Assembly: GCA_002311385.1 (NCBI GenBank)
Contig: DCAE01000121.1
Span: forward strand, 1-23,773
Reading direction: 5' to 3'
Origin: Dehalococcoidia bacterium UBA1141
Lineage (GTDB): Bacteria > Chloroflexota > Dehalococcoidia > Lucifugimonadales > UBA3495
DNA length: 23,773 nt
Below the pieces are notes generated by a model. The model was not told where the DNA came from and ran no database searches. It was given only the letters and a program-made list of their open reading frames with translations. Both the position numbers and the translations under genes were made by a program. Every line of letters starts with the position of its first letter. Positions within the stretch are counted from its first letter, which is position 1. Of the stretch, positions 13,598-21,725 are shown in pieces.

Positions 13598-14881
13598 ATG
13601 AATCTCAAGCTGCGGCGCCATGCTAATCCCCCGTCCCAGGATGACTCAAACACAAAGGGCCATGTCACTGCGGCCGAAATGTACGATGTGCAAGATTCGT
13701 ACGTTCGGTTCAATCAGAGAGACCATATGGGCTCACAGATGGTATGGGAACCTCGCGCTGAGAGTGAACGAGCCAAACTAAAGATCAAGCAGCGACAGCT
13801 TGCGGAGAAGGGACGCGCCGGTTTCGAAGCGACCGCATGGAGCCTGGAATACGCCGCAGATTCCTTGCTATCGCTTATGGACTTCTCAAAGAATCAGCCG
13901 GATACGCGAGCTACCGCATGGCAGACCAAGTTGGAGCCTGCGCCAACGGGTCGACCAAAGACGTCCGCTAAAGAGGCTTCCCAGATTTTGCGCAAGGCAG
14001 CACATTTGTTCGGAGCGGACCAAGTTGGGTTTGCTGAGTTGGACCGTCGCTGGGTGTATTCCCATTACTTCGATGCTGAGACGAAGAAGGACTACCCCAT
14101 CAAGTTCTCCGACGAACCCGGATATCAACAGTACGACCAGCCCATTCGCCTTGAAGATGGGACTCGTGTCATCCCCAAGGAGATGCGATACGTGGTGGTG
14201 GTACTCCACGAGTGGGGTAAGGATCTGGATGGCACGGAGCATGCGCCGAGCCTATTGACTGAGGGACTCAGTACCCTGGCATATGCCCGCATGGCGCCGA
14301 CTCTGTGGATGCTGGCTGAGTTTATACGAGGGCTGGGGTACCAGGCTATCCCTGCGGCTAATGACACAGCTTTGAGCATCCCTCTGGCTGTTGACGCGGG
14401 CCTCGGCCAACTAGGGAGACATGGCCTTTTAATCAACTCCAAAGTAGGGTCACGCTGCCGTATTTCCAAAATTTTCACCGACCTTCCGCTGGAGACCATA
14501 GGCGCGGTGGACTTCGGCATCACTGAGTTCTGCAACGCATGTCAAAAATGTGTCCCGAAGTGCGGTACGGGAGCCATCACTAAGGGCGACCGCAGTTTGG
14601 AGCCCTTGGACGAGAGCAATGCAACGGGAGTGCTCTCGTGGAAGGTTGACGCAAAGAAGTGCATGACATTCCAGAACCGTGTTGGGACTACCTGTAGCAC
14701 GTGCGTCCGCCAATGCGCATGGACCAAGCCGCCTCGAAGAATTTACGCTATACCCCGCTTCTTTATCAAGAACTTCCGGTGGAGGTGGCTGAACAAATCT
14801 TGGGTGTGGCTCGACGATCGGATGGGAAATGGTAAGTTTGACAAAAATACCGATGCCTTTTGGATGGAGAGTAAGCGCTGA
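13598..14881 (+). CDS. Reductive-dehalogenase-like corrinoid/iron-sulfur protein, no Tat signal
   Basis: The product is 427 aa, with AGGAGG ten bases before the ATG. Two iron-sulfur motifs are seen: CX2CX2CX3C (Cys312, 315, 318, 322) and C...CX2CX3C (Cys355, 366, 369, 373), as in RdhA. The preceding block AVDAGLGQLGRHGLLIN and SRCRISKIFTDLPLE (about 265-300) and the C-terminal WLNKSWVWLDD match the reductive-dehalogenase core. RdhA proteins use base-off cobalamin and two 4Fe-4S clusters to remove halogen from organics. Respiratory RdhA carry an N-terminal Tat signal and sit beside the membrane anchor gene rdhB. Here RR at residues 6-7 is followed by a polar segment, not a hydrophobic one, and no rdhB-like ORF is adjacent. 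It is probably a cytoplasmic, non-respiratory relative, perhaps catabolic dehalogenation or another corrinoid reduction. Confidence 0.85.
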   Translation: MNLKLRRHANPPSQDDSNTKGHVTAAEMYDVQDSYVRFNQRDHMGSQMVWEPRAESERAKLKIKQRQLAEKGRAGFEATAWSLEYAADSLLSLMDFSKNQPDTRATAWQTKLEPAPTGRPKTSAKEASQILRKAAHLFGADQVGFAELDRRWVYSHYFDAETKKDYPIKFSDEPGYQQYDQPIRLEDGTRVIPKEMRYVVVVLHEWGKDLDGTEHAPSLLTEGLSTLAYARMAPTLWMLAEFIRGLGYQAIPAANDTALSIPLAVDAGLGQLGRHGLLINSKVGSRCRISKIFTDLPLETIGAVDFGITEFCNACQKCVPKCGTGAITKGDRSLEPLDESNATGVLSWKVDAKKCMTFQNRVGTTCSTCVRQCAWTKPPRRIYAIPRFFIKNFRWRWLNKSWVWLDDRMGNGKFDKNTDAFWMESKR

Positions 14882-15397
14882 CAGTTCAAGGACGCTGCGT
14901 CAAATCCTTTGATAGTGTAGTGGGCTTCCGCGACAGCTGGCCACCGATGGGCAGATTGAACGGGAACCCTGGCTGAATAAACCGCTATGCTGCGCCGACG
15001 AGCAGACGAGTCCAGAGTAAATGGGCCGCCGCCAACCCTGGGCTCCGCTGATGAGGAAACCCTGTGGCCCAGATTGGATAAATCACTTGGTTGTTTTCCT
15101 TTTTGATGAAAATGTGGCTCCCAATTTCCAGGGTTCTTCTGCTGCTCGTTAAAATCATAAGTAGAGGCCACTGGCCTAATGTCATCGTGTCAAACTATAA
15201 GAACGAGCGTTAGCCGCCCTTATTCTGGCACCACATCGATTCACTTCGGCGAGATGACTAGTCCCATGTTTCGTGGCTGGCATCGCTCGATTATCAGAAC
15301 CAAGTTCTGTAGAGTTCCGTGATCCTGATTCCTCTCTCTCAACAAGCTAGGTTGATATTGGTCCGTACATTGAACCGATATGAGTGAAGGTTTTTAA
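14882..15397. other. 516-bp gap between the RdhA-like gene and amidase 2
   Basis: No gene is called. On the minus strand two overlapping frames (within 14985-15185 and 14743-15171) each have protein-like patches. One contains LEIGSHIFIKKENNQVIYPI and the other FTLDSSARRRSIAVYS. A frameshift between them would join the two, so a decayed minus-strand gene is possible but unproven. CTGATGAGGAAAC at 15048-15060 recalls a hammerhead core but lacks stem II. Confidence 0.35.
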
Positions 15398-16798
15398 GTG
15401 GAAAAGAAAGACATACCATTCCTATCTGTAGCTGAGCTATCAGAGTTTATATTTCAAAAAGTGGTCTCTCCGGTGGAAGTCACCGAATCTTATTTGGACC
15501 GGATCGACAGCCTGAACTTTAAGTTCAATTCATATCTTACCGTCTGTCGGAAAGAGGCACTTCAATCTGCTCGTGAGGCGGAGAGGGCCATATTGCAAGG
15601 AAACTACCTAGGCGCAATGCATGGCATACCGGTGGCCGTTAAAGACCAGTTGTGGACTAAGGGAATCAGGACTACCATCGGTTCCCGGCTCATGGCGGAC
15701 TTCTACCCTGAAGAGGACGCCACAGCCGTTGCGAATCTGAAAACAGCCGGCGCGATTATCTTGGGCAAAACTAACCTCACCGAGTTTGCCATCGGCGGAT
15801 CGCAGCGCTTTGGCCTTAATCGGAATCCTTGGGACCTAGACATGTTCACGGGGGGTTCAAGCGGTGGCTCAGGATCGGCGACAGCCGCATTCCTGTGCGC
15901 CACTTCATTGGGGGAGGACACAGGTGGGTCTATTCGTCGGCCTGCTGCATGGTGCGGACTTGCTGGGATAAGGCCGAGTTGGGGTCGGGTTAGCCGGTAC
16001 GGAGTCATGCCAGGGTCATGGTCTATGGACCAAGTCGGACCGATATCCCGCACGGTGGAGGACGCAGCTATCACTTTAGGTGCGATAGCCGGATACGACC
16101 CCAAGGATTCTTACAGCTGGGATGTGCCTGTGCCTGATTACCGCGCTGCCTTGAGCGGAGATATTAAGGATATTCGCATAGGGGCGATTACAGAGCTAAT
16201 CCACAGTGAAATAGTTGATCCCGAAGTCCGTGATGCAGTAGTGCATGCCGGAACGGTGCTCGGAGAAATGGGGGCTACGGTGGAAGAAGTATCCCTTCCC
16301 CTCACGGTCCATGGCGGGACCATCACCGGAGCTTTGATAAATGTGGAATCGGCGATGACTTATAGCGACTGGATTCGGGAAAGGCTCGATGAGTTCGGAC
16401 ATTCCAATAAAATCGGGTTGCTGACTGGATCCATCCTGCCAGCCCAGGCTTATTACAAGGTCCAAAAGCTAAGAGAGCTTATGCGTCGCCAGGTACAAAA
16501 GGCTCTAGAGACCTACGACGTCTTGATTCTACCCACGTCCAAAAGCTGCGCTCCCAGATTGGCGGACGACCAGCCAGTGACGTCCAAAGAAACGGCCACA
16601 GTCCCGCCGGTAATGACCAGACCGTTCAATCTGGCGAATGCGCCTGCGCTTTCAGTAAATTGTGGATTTAACTCCCAAGGGTTACCTATCGGACTTCAGA
16701 TAGGGGGACGACCGTTCGACGAGGAGACAGTGCTAAGGGTCGGACATGCCTATGAGCAAAATACACCTTGGCACAAAATGAGACCGCCCAACGCATAA
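15398..16798 (+). CDS. Amidase-signature-family hydrolase, second copy
   Basis: The product is 466 aa from a GTG at 15398, eight bases after GAAGG; an ATG at 15380 reads only five codons to a stop. The triad is Lys82 (PVAVKD), cis-Ser154 (GGSSGGSGS) and Ser178 (DTGGSIRRPA), all in canonical contexts. Other hallmarks are HGIPVAVKD, GAIILGKTNLTEFAIG, GRVSRYGVMPGSWSMDQVG and LPIGLQIGGRPFDEETVL. It differs from the amidase at 10130-11488 throughout, so the two are old paralogues rather than a recent duplication. It is predicted to be a cytoplasmic amide hydrolase of unknown substrate. No gatB or gatC is near. The gap to the RdhA-like gene is 516 bp, so co-transcription is doubtful. Confidence 0.92.
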   Translation: MEKKDIPFLSVAELSEFIFQKVVSPVEVTESYLDRIDSLNFKFNSYLTVCRKEALQSAREAERAILQGNYLGAMHGIPVAVKDQLWTKGIRTTIGSRLMADFYPEEDATAVANLKTAGAIILGKTNLTEFAIGGSQRFGLNRNPWDLDMFTGGSSGGSGSATAAFLCATSLGEDTGGSIRRPAAWCGLAGIRPSWGRVSRYGVMPGSWSMDQVGPISRTVEDAAITLGAIAGYDPKDSYSWDVPVPDYRAALSGDIKDIRIGAITELIHSEIVDPEVRDAVVHAGTVLGEMGATVEEVSLPLTVHGGTITGALINVESAMTYSDWIRERLDEFGHSNKIGLLTGSILPAQAYYKVQKLRELMRRQVQKALETYDVLILPTSKSCAPRLADDQPVTSKETATVPPVMTRPFNLANAPALSVNCGFNSQGLPIGLQIGGRPFDEETVLRVGHAYEQNTPWHKMRPPNA

Positions 16799-17064
16799 TT
16801 GCGGAATCAAGAAAGATGGGCGTAGTAATTTCTGAGTTTGCTATCCGGGATTCCATAGCTGAGAAACATATTTCCCTGCTCAACGCAGGATTCCCCATCA
16901 CGCGATACACGCCACCCATTCCTCGTCAGATGTCACGGCTATGGCGCACCGAGAATCGGCGTGGCCAGTCATCGAACGCGTATCATTCTTGCATCGGTAG
17001 ACGCGATGAGGAGCGTAGAGCTCGTCGGTGTTGCTCGTTCGGCTAGCCACTCCCACTGCGACTT
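16799..17064. other. Gap between amidase 2 and the VanZ-like gene
   Basis: A plus-strand frame opening inside the amidase end (16768-17046) reads VVISEFAIRDSIAEKHISLL and then turns Arg/Ser/Cys-rich. A second plus-strand frame over the 3' half reads APRIGVASHRTRIILASV. Neither has a ribosome site or a recognised family. A decayed gene is possible; I do not call one. Confidence 0.3.
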
Positions 17065-17484
17065 ATGTTTGTGATATTCGCAAACAACATACCCAACAGT
17101 TTATGGCGGTTCGCAACCACCGGCGCTGCATTGACCTGGATGGGAATCATTTTCTATGTCTCTTCGTTATCTCAGGAATCTGCCTCAGACACCATCCGGC
17201 TAGGTGATTTCGGTAGCTATGCGGCTCATTTTGGTGCGTATGCGATACTGGCAACTCTTTTTTCGCTGAGCATTTGGGGTTGGAAGCTCGGGTATCAACT
17301 TCGTTGGGTGGCAATCGCAGCCGTATTTGCTGTCTTATACGGCGTTTCGGATGAATTTCATCAGTCCTTCGTTGTTGGCAGGTCTGCCACGATTGCCGAC
17401 GTAATCGCTGATGCGATTGGAGCGACCTTTTCCGCCACATGCTTGTGGTTCGTGGTCAAGTTGTCTAAGGCTCGTCGAACCTAG
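17065..17484 (+). CDS. VanZ-like family membrane protein
   Basis: The product is 139 aa. It has four predicted membrane helices, at about residues 14-32, 50-72, 78-95 and 112-132. The VanZ signature DEFHQSFVVGRSATIADVIAD (split over residues about 95-115) precedes the last helix, with the conserved Asp-Glu, His-Gln, Gly-Arg-Ser and Asp positions. VanZ-domain proteins are small integral membrane proteins. The founder gives low-level teicoplanin resistance in enterococci, but most members have no known role, and resistance should not be assumed here. No clear ribosome site precedes the ATG at 17065. Neighbouring genes suggest no partner. Confidence 0.85.
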   Translation: MFVIFANNIPNSLWRFATTGAALTWMGIIFYVSSLSQESASDTIRLGDFGSYAAHFGAYAILATLFSLSIWGWKLGYQLRWVAIAAVFAVLYGVSDEFHQSFVVGRSATIADVIADAIGATFSATCLWFVVKLSKARRT

Positions 17485-17512
17485 CGCATTCAGGAACACT
17501 GAGTTTACGGCT

Positions 17513-17686
17513 CTACGCAATCTCGATCTTAATCAACTCGTACTCCCCACAGCCTTGCTCGCCGAGTTTAATGTGAGCATCAATAGCCTTGATTGCTTGG
17601 TCTTCGATTCCGCTGTGCCCCAGGCGCCACAGGAGCATTCCCAACCGTATCGGACGGCGAACGACGGGCCGGAATTCTGCATGCAT
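17513..17686 (-). CDS. Small ORF (57 aa), unidentified
   Basis: Starting at ATG 17686 (GTG 17689 also possible), the minus strand encodes MHAEFRPVVRRPIRLGMLLW, then RLGHSGIEDQAIKAIDAHIK, then a Gly/Cys-containing tail ending IKIEIA and TAG at 17513. The middle is a plausible amphipathic helix with regular Ala/Ile/Leu spacing, which makes it look coding. No ribosome site is visible and the frame is open further upstream, so it may be the tail of a decayed gene. It converges on the VanZ gene 29 bp away. The family is not recognised. Confidence 0.3.
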   Translation of the reverse strand: MHAEFRPVVRRPIRLGMLLWRLGHSGIEDQAIKAIDAHIKLGEQGCGEYELIKIEIA

Positions 17687-17714
17687 CACTCGACAATATG
17701 ATAGGAGATTTTTG

Positions 17715-17789
17715 ATGGAGATAATCTGGCCGGTTATTCCAATGGGCCATTTTGTCGCTACCGCCGTCCGTCAAATACCGAGTCCCTAA
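17715..17789 (+). CDS. Very short ORF (24 aa) with a good ribosome site
   Basis: ATG 17715 follows AGGAG (17703-17707) by seven bases and encodes MEIIWPVIPMGHFVATAV plus six residues before TAA. The ribosome site is the only strong support. It could be the surviving 5' end of a lost gene or a short peptide. It ends 11 bp before the convergent end of the TPR gene. Confidence 0.2.
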   Translation: MEIIWPVIPMGHFVATAVRQIPSP

Positions 17790-17799
17790 GACCAAGTCT

Positions 17800-18831
17800 T
17801 TAACGATCGCTTCTCGCCGACTCAATGTCAGTTTCTAATTGGATCCGATCAATTCCCAGTGACACGGCTCGTTCAACGTCCTGCTCCGACTCATCATCTT
17901 TACCCAGAGCTGAGTAGGCCAAAGCGCGCCCTGCAAAAGCGTTGGCGAAATCCGGGTTGAGACGGATCGCTTCAACGAAGTCCTCAACAGCCCGTTCGAG
18001 CGCTCCCTGGTTAAAAAAGGCAATTCCTCGATTTGCGAACGTCCGGGAATCGTTAGACTGAAGGCGGATGGCCTCGTCATAGTCTTCAATGGCGCTCGCC
18101 AGTTGGTTCAAACTGGCATAGGCCAGTCCTCGATTGTTGTAGGCTACCGCTAGATTGGGATTCAGTTGGATGACTTTATCGAAGTCTTGAATTGCTAGGT
18201 CAAATTGGCCTGCTTCTCCATAGGTTATCCCACGCCTAAGATAACTCTCGGCGTCTTGGGGGACGAAGGTATCCGCTGCCGAATTTGCCACGCGTTGGCT
18301 CTCGGAATTCTCTAATTCGAATTCCAACTCGTCCGAGTCAATTCCCAACTCCACAGCTAGGCCAAAATCCTCGGCCGCTTGTGCGTCATTTCCTAGGAAT
18401 CTGTGCAACTGGGAACGGTTGGCGTAACCATCGGCATATAACGGATCTAATCGAATGGCTTCGTCGTAATCGGCTAAGGCCAACTGGTATTGGCCTAGGT
18501 CGCGATAGGCGAATCCTCGATTGTTATAGGCTTTGGCGTTCTCGGGGTCCAGACTAATTGCCTGTTTGTAATCCTCGATGGCCCTCTCGTATTGCCCCAG
18601 CTTCTCATAGGCGTAACCACGGTCAATCCAGGCAGGCACAAAGTCGGCATCTAGGCTAAGAGCCTGGTCAAACCGCTCAATAGCAATTTCAAAATTTTCC
18701 TGGTTGACAAAGGATATCCCTTCTCGAGTGATGACCTCGGCGTCGCTCACTCCATCGCTGCCTCCGCAGCCCAAGACCAAAATCCAAACCAGGACGGATA
18801 TTCCCAAGGCCAATCGTACCGGATTACTCAT
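17800..18831 (-). CDS. TPR-repeat lipoprotein with two homologous four-repeat halves
   Basis: The product is 343 aa from ATG 18831, with AAGG seven bases upstream; a further in-frame ATG at 18876 lacks one. A lipoprotein signal ends in LVLGCGG, so the mature protein is anchored by Cys. Eight tetratricopeptide repeats follow (for example YNNRGFAYRDLGQYQLALAD and NNRGLAYASLNQLASAIEDY, each with DEAIRL...P). They fall into two blocks of four. Block 1 ends with VELGIDSDELEFELE and block 2 with VSLGIDRIQLETDIE, a shared cap that indicates duplication of a four-TPR module. A Ser/Asn/Ala-rich linker (about residues 178-200) joins them. TPR lipoproteins mediate protein contacts at the membrane surface; the partner is unknown. 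It is divergent from the metallo-hydrolase gene. Confidence 0.9.
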   Translation of the reverse strand: MSNPVRLALGISVLVWILVLGCGGSDGVSDAEVITREGISFVNQENFEIAIERFDQALSLDADFVPAWIDRGYAYEKLGQYERAIEDYKQAISLDPENAKAYNNRGFAYRDLGQYQLALADYDEAIRLDPLYADGYANRSQLHRFLGNDAQAAEDFGLAVELGIDSDELEFELENSESQRVANSAADTFVPQDAESYLRRGITYGEAGQFDLAIQDFDKVIQLNPNLAVAYNNRGLAYASLNQLASAIEDYDEAIRLQSNDSRTFANRGIAFFNQGALERAVEDFVEAIRLNPDFANAFAGRALAYSALGKDDESEQDVERAVSLGIDRIQLETDIESARSDR

Positions 18832-19134
18832 CGTGAACCTTGTGGCGTAGATTGCCCGCTTGGCGCCAGAGTACACTCAGCGGGCGGACGGAGGGGTTCA
18901 TGCACTATTGAACACTCCTGAGTTCAATGGTACCTCATGGCGCTTGATTCTACACGCACGAGCACTAGTTATTTAGTAATCGATCCGTTTGAGCCGGCCA
19001 ATATTGGGAAATTGTTCAGTAGACACTCGCAGTGTTAGATGATCCACCTATTGTGTTGACGCTGCGGTTGATTATCGACATGAAGACAGCTAACATCTGT
19101 TCGCTAGACAAAATTACACAAAGGATGAATCTAG
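18832..19134. other. Divergent intergenic region, TPR lipoprotein / metallo-hydrolase
   Basis: No coding frame is supported. A 7-bp dyad (ATTGAAC at 18907-18913, GTTCAAT at 18922-18928, 8-bp spacer) lies about 75-95 bp upstream of the TPR start and could be an operator. The plus-strand promoter candidate is at 19068-19096. Confidence 0.4.
19068..19096 (+). promoter_or_regulatory. Candidate sigma-70 promoter of the metallo-hydrolase gene
   Basis: TTGATT (19068-19073), a 17-nt spacer and TAACAT (19091-19096); four of six match at each box. The predicted leader is about 32 nt with AAGGA before the ATG at 19135. Confidence 0.4.
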
Positions 19135-19896
19135 ATGCCAGAGATAGAAGTTCTTTTACCCGGCTTCAGCATAAATACCGATCAGGGAACCTTGGGTCTT
19201 TGCACCGTGACACTGGTCCGAGGTGAAAAACTAACGGTGGTGGACGTCGGACACTTTGGAAGACGGACTATGCTCGTTGATACTTTGAAAAGCCACGGGA
19301 TTTCACCGGAAGACATCGGCAGAATAATACTGACCCATGCTCATTGGGATCATTCTCAAAACACCGATCTATTCCCGAACGCGGAAATCGTGATTTCCAA
19401 ACGGGAATTAGAGTACAGCCGAAATCCCAGAGCTAACGATTATGCGACCGCCAAATACTTCGCTGACACGTTATCGCCCCACACCGTCATAGAAGTCTCG
19501 GGCGAAACCGAATTGGAGAAAGGGCTGGGAACCTTTGATACACCCGGCCATACCGCTGGACACCAGAGTATTGTGGTGGAGACCGCAGGCGGCCTGGTCT
19601 GCCTTGGCGGTGATGCAATTTCGGATGCAGGTGCCCTAAGGCGAGGCTTGCCTGCGTTCGTATTCTGGAGCGTCGAACAAGCGCAAGCCAGCCTCAAGAA
19701 GATTTCTGAAACAGCAAAGGTCATATACCCGGGTCACGACCGACCGTTCAGGATTGACGGCGAAAATTTTGAATACCTAACAGAATCACCAACCATTAAA
19801 ATTAGCGGGTTCTTAGACAGCAGCCGAGACCTGGTATCGATGGAACTCAGCTTGCCGCCCAAATTTGAGCCTCGAATCAACCCGGACGCTGTCTAA
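19135..19896 (+). CDS. Metallo-beta-lactamase-fold hydrolase
   Basis: The product is 253 aa, with AAGGA eight bases before the start. The di-metal site is complete: HAHWDH (His68, His70, Asp72, His73), PGHTAGH (His139), GGDAISD (Asp160) and YPGHD (His201). DTPGHTAGHQSIVVET followed by CLGGDAISD is the lactonase/glyoxalase-II-like arrangement. Members open lactones or hydrolyse thioesters, sulfates or phosphates; the substrate is undetermined. The protein has no signal peptide, so it is cytoplasmic and unlikely to be a beta-lactamase. It is convergent with the GMC oxidoreductase gene 97 bp away. Pairing with a GMC enzyme, which can produce lactones from sugars or alcohols, is suggestive, but that link is inference. 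Confidence 0.9.
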   Translation: MPEIEVLLPGFSINTDQGTLGLCTVTLVRGEKLTVVDVGHFGRRTMLVDTLKSHGISPEDIGRIILTHAHWDHSQNTDLFPNAEIVISKRELEYSRNPRANDYATAKYFADTLSPHTVIEVSGETELEKGLGTFDTPGHTAGHQSIVVETAGGLVCLGGDAISDAGALRRGLPAFVFWSVEQAQASLKKISETAKVIYPGHDRPFRIDGENFEYLTESPTIKISGFLDSSRDLVSMELSLPPKFEPRINPDAV

Positions 19897-19992
19897 TAGA
19901 AGCTGCCTGGCTTGATTCCCTCACCCGCCCAAGGTCTTGGAGGTGTCTCGTTATTTTGGCAAGATGCCTAAATAACCCGTAAGCTGGCGACG

Positions 19993-21567
19993 TTAAGCTG
20001 GCGCTATCCACTCGACGGCACGTTCCGCCATCATGAGGACCGTCGCGTGGCTACCGCCTGACCTAGTGATTTTCGGCTTCACCGACGCATCGACCACCGA
20101 CAACCCCTGTACCCCCTTGACGCTACAGTATTGGTCAACAACCGCCATTGGGTCTGAATCAGGTCCCATTTTGCACGTCCCTGATACATGCCTGGCTGAT
20201 CCAACGGTTTGGCGTATGTAAAGATCCAAAGCGTCGTCGTCGTTCAAGATGTCATCTGTGGGATGCAGGCGGTAATCAGCCACTTCTTTATATGCATTGG
20301 ATTCAAGGAATTCAGCCGCTTTCCGTATGCCTTCCCGCACCCGACGCTTGTCGTTTGGATGTTGGAGATAGCAGTAGTTAAATTTAGGCTGCACCGACGG
20401 ATCAGCCGACGCAAGCCTGACGTATCCCGCCCCGTCGGGCAACCCAAGGGTGACCGATAGTCTCGCCACTCGGTCAGCCGGGACGTCGTTATTTAGGAAC
20501 TGGGTTCGAAAACCGGGGACGCGCTCCGGTCTCTCGTCTACCATTGGCGTCGTCCTCAGCAACATGTCATTGGCTTCGCTGGACCCGTCCGCAGTGTATT
20601 GCAGACTAAAGTGCACCGCATCGACATCTCCGAAGAGGGACAGTCCGTCTTTGACTTTATAGGTAACCTGGGCGCTGAGATGGTTCATCAGGTTCTGTCC
20701 CACTCCAGGAAGTTCGAGAATGACAGGTATATTGAACTGCTCAAGTTGATCTTTGGGACCGATTCCCGACAGCATAAGTAAGTGCGGCGACTTGAGGGCC
20801 CCGGCGCTCAACACAACACGGTCTGCTTCAACGTTGAAGACCTCGCCTCCGCTTTCGACTTCCACGCCGACGGCTCTTAGGTCCTTGATCAACACCTTCC
20901 GGACAAAAACCCCTCCTTTCACAGTAAGGTTAAGCCGGTGGCGCATAGGATTTAGGTGGGTGAGAGCGGCGCTCATCCTCCAACCGTTCAGGTTGTTCGA
21001 CGGCCACACACCAACGCCCGCAGGGTTAGGCCCGTTGGTATCCTCGACTGTCCCGTAACCGTCATCCAAACAGGCTGCGTGGAAGGCTTTTTGTATATCT
21101 GGCCATGGACCTGTTTGACGACGCCTCACCGGTATCGGTCCGTCGGTGCCATGAAAATCATCCCGAATGTCGAGGTCGCGTTCATATTTCCGAAAGAAGG
21201 GAAGGACCTTGTCATAAGACCATGCGTCATTGCCCATCGCAGACCAAGAGTCGAAATCTTCGGGTAAACCTCTCTGCATAGCCGCGCCATTGATGGACGA
21301 CCCTCCTCCGATAACTTTACCTTGAGCCACGTGTGTCTCCCCTTGTTCCTCGGTGAGGGTTCCTCGTAGAGCCCAGTTGTGCTCTGACTCCGGGGATTCC
21401 GCAAAACTCGTGGTCGCGAACTTTATCTCGTCCGGAAGATTGTCTGGATCAGGGTAGTCCGTCCCGGCTTCCAGCAAAAGAATCGAGGTATTTGCGTTTT
21501 CGGCCAATCTGCTGGCCAACACCGAACCGGCGGCCCCACCGCCGACAATCACAACGTCGTATTTCAT
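19993..21567 (-). CDS. GMC-family FAD oxidoreductase (choline/alcohol dehydrogenase type)
   Basis: The product is 524 aa, starting after GGGAGGATCC. N-terminal FAD dinucleotide motif VIVGGGAAGSVLASRL is followed by LLLEAG. GMC signatures: GKVIGGGSSINGAAMQRG and LSAGALKSPHLLMLSGIGP (about 255-275). The catalytic His460 (SARHVSGTCKMG) and a second His507 (GGSHATVLMMAERA) form the C-terminal pair; the second position is often Asn or His. The family oxidises non-activated alcohols, choline, sugars or aromatic alcohols with flavin as the hydride acceptor. No betaine aldehyde dehydrogenase lies near, so choline is not favoured. The last codons carry a 10-bp duplication (TAAGCTGGCG at 19980-19989 and 19994-20003). 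A dyad (TTCACC/GGTGAA, 21622-21638) lies upstream of the start. Confidence 0.93.
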   Translation of the reverse strand: MKYDVVIVGGGAAGSVLASRLAENANTSILLLEAGTDYPDPDNLPDEIKFATTSFAESPESEHNWALRGTLTEEQGETHVAQGKVIGGGSSINGAAMQRGLPEDFDSWSAMGNDAWSYDKVLPFFRKYERDLDIRDDFHGTDGPIPVRRRQTGPWPDIQKAFHAACLDDGYGTVEDTNGPNPAGVGVWPSNNLNGWRMSAALTHLNPMRHRLNLTVKGGVFVRKVLIKDLRAVGVEVESGGEVFNVEADRVVLSAGALKSPHLLMLSGIGPKDQLEQFNIPVILELPGVGQNLMNHLSAQVTYKVKDGLSLFGDVDAVHFSLQYTADGSSEANDMLLRTTPMVDERPERVPGFRTQFLNNDVPADRVARLSVTLGLPDGAGYVRLASADPSVQPKFNYCYLQHPNDKRRVREGIRKAAEFLESNAYKEVADYRLHPTDDILNDDDALDLYIRQTVGSARHVSGTCKMGPDSDPMAVVDQYCSVKGVQGLSVVDASVKPKITRSGGSHATVLMMAERAVEWIAPA

Positions 21568-21725
21568 GGATCCTCCCTAATTGATCTATCTTCTAGATTT
21601 GGGTCTTCTGGATGCCCCTGATTCACCAAATGGGTGAACGTCTCGGTGATACTACACTGAGGCTGAATTTCGGGCAACTAAAAGAACCGCCAGCGGCTTC
21701 GTCGTGAACGTGATCCCCATTAATA

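Noticed and set aside
15048..15060. Hammerhead ribozyme core (CTGATGA...GAAAC)
   Set aside because: The two conserved blocks touch, leaving no stem II, and no suitable cleavage-site helix was found nearby.
16768..17046. 93-codon frame overlapping the end of amidase 2
   Set aside because: It begins inside the amidase in another frame without a ribosome site and degenerates to Arg/Cys-rich sequence.
19980..20003. Direct repeat of TAAGCTGGCG at the end of the GMC gene
   Set aside because: It is a single 10-bp duplication over the stop codon and does not look like a mobile-element target duplication, since no element lies between the copies.
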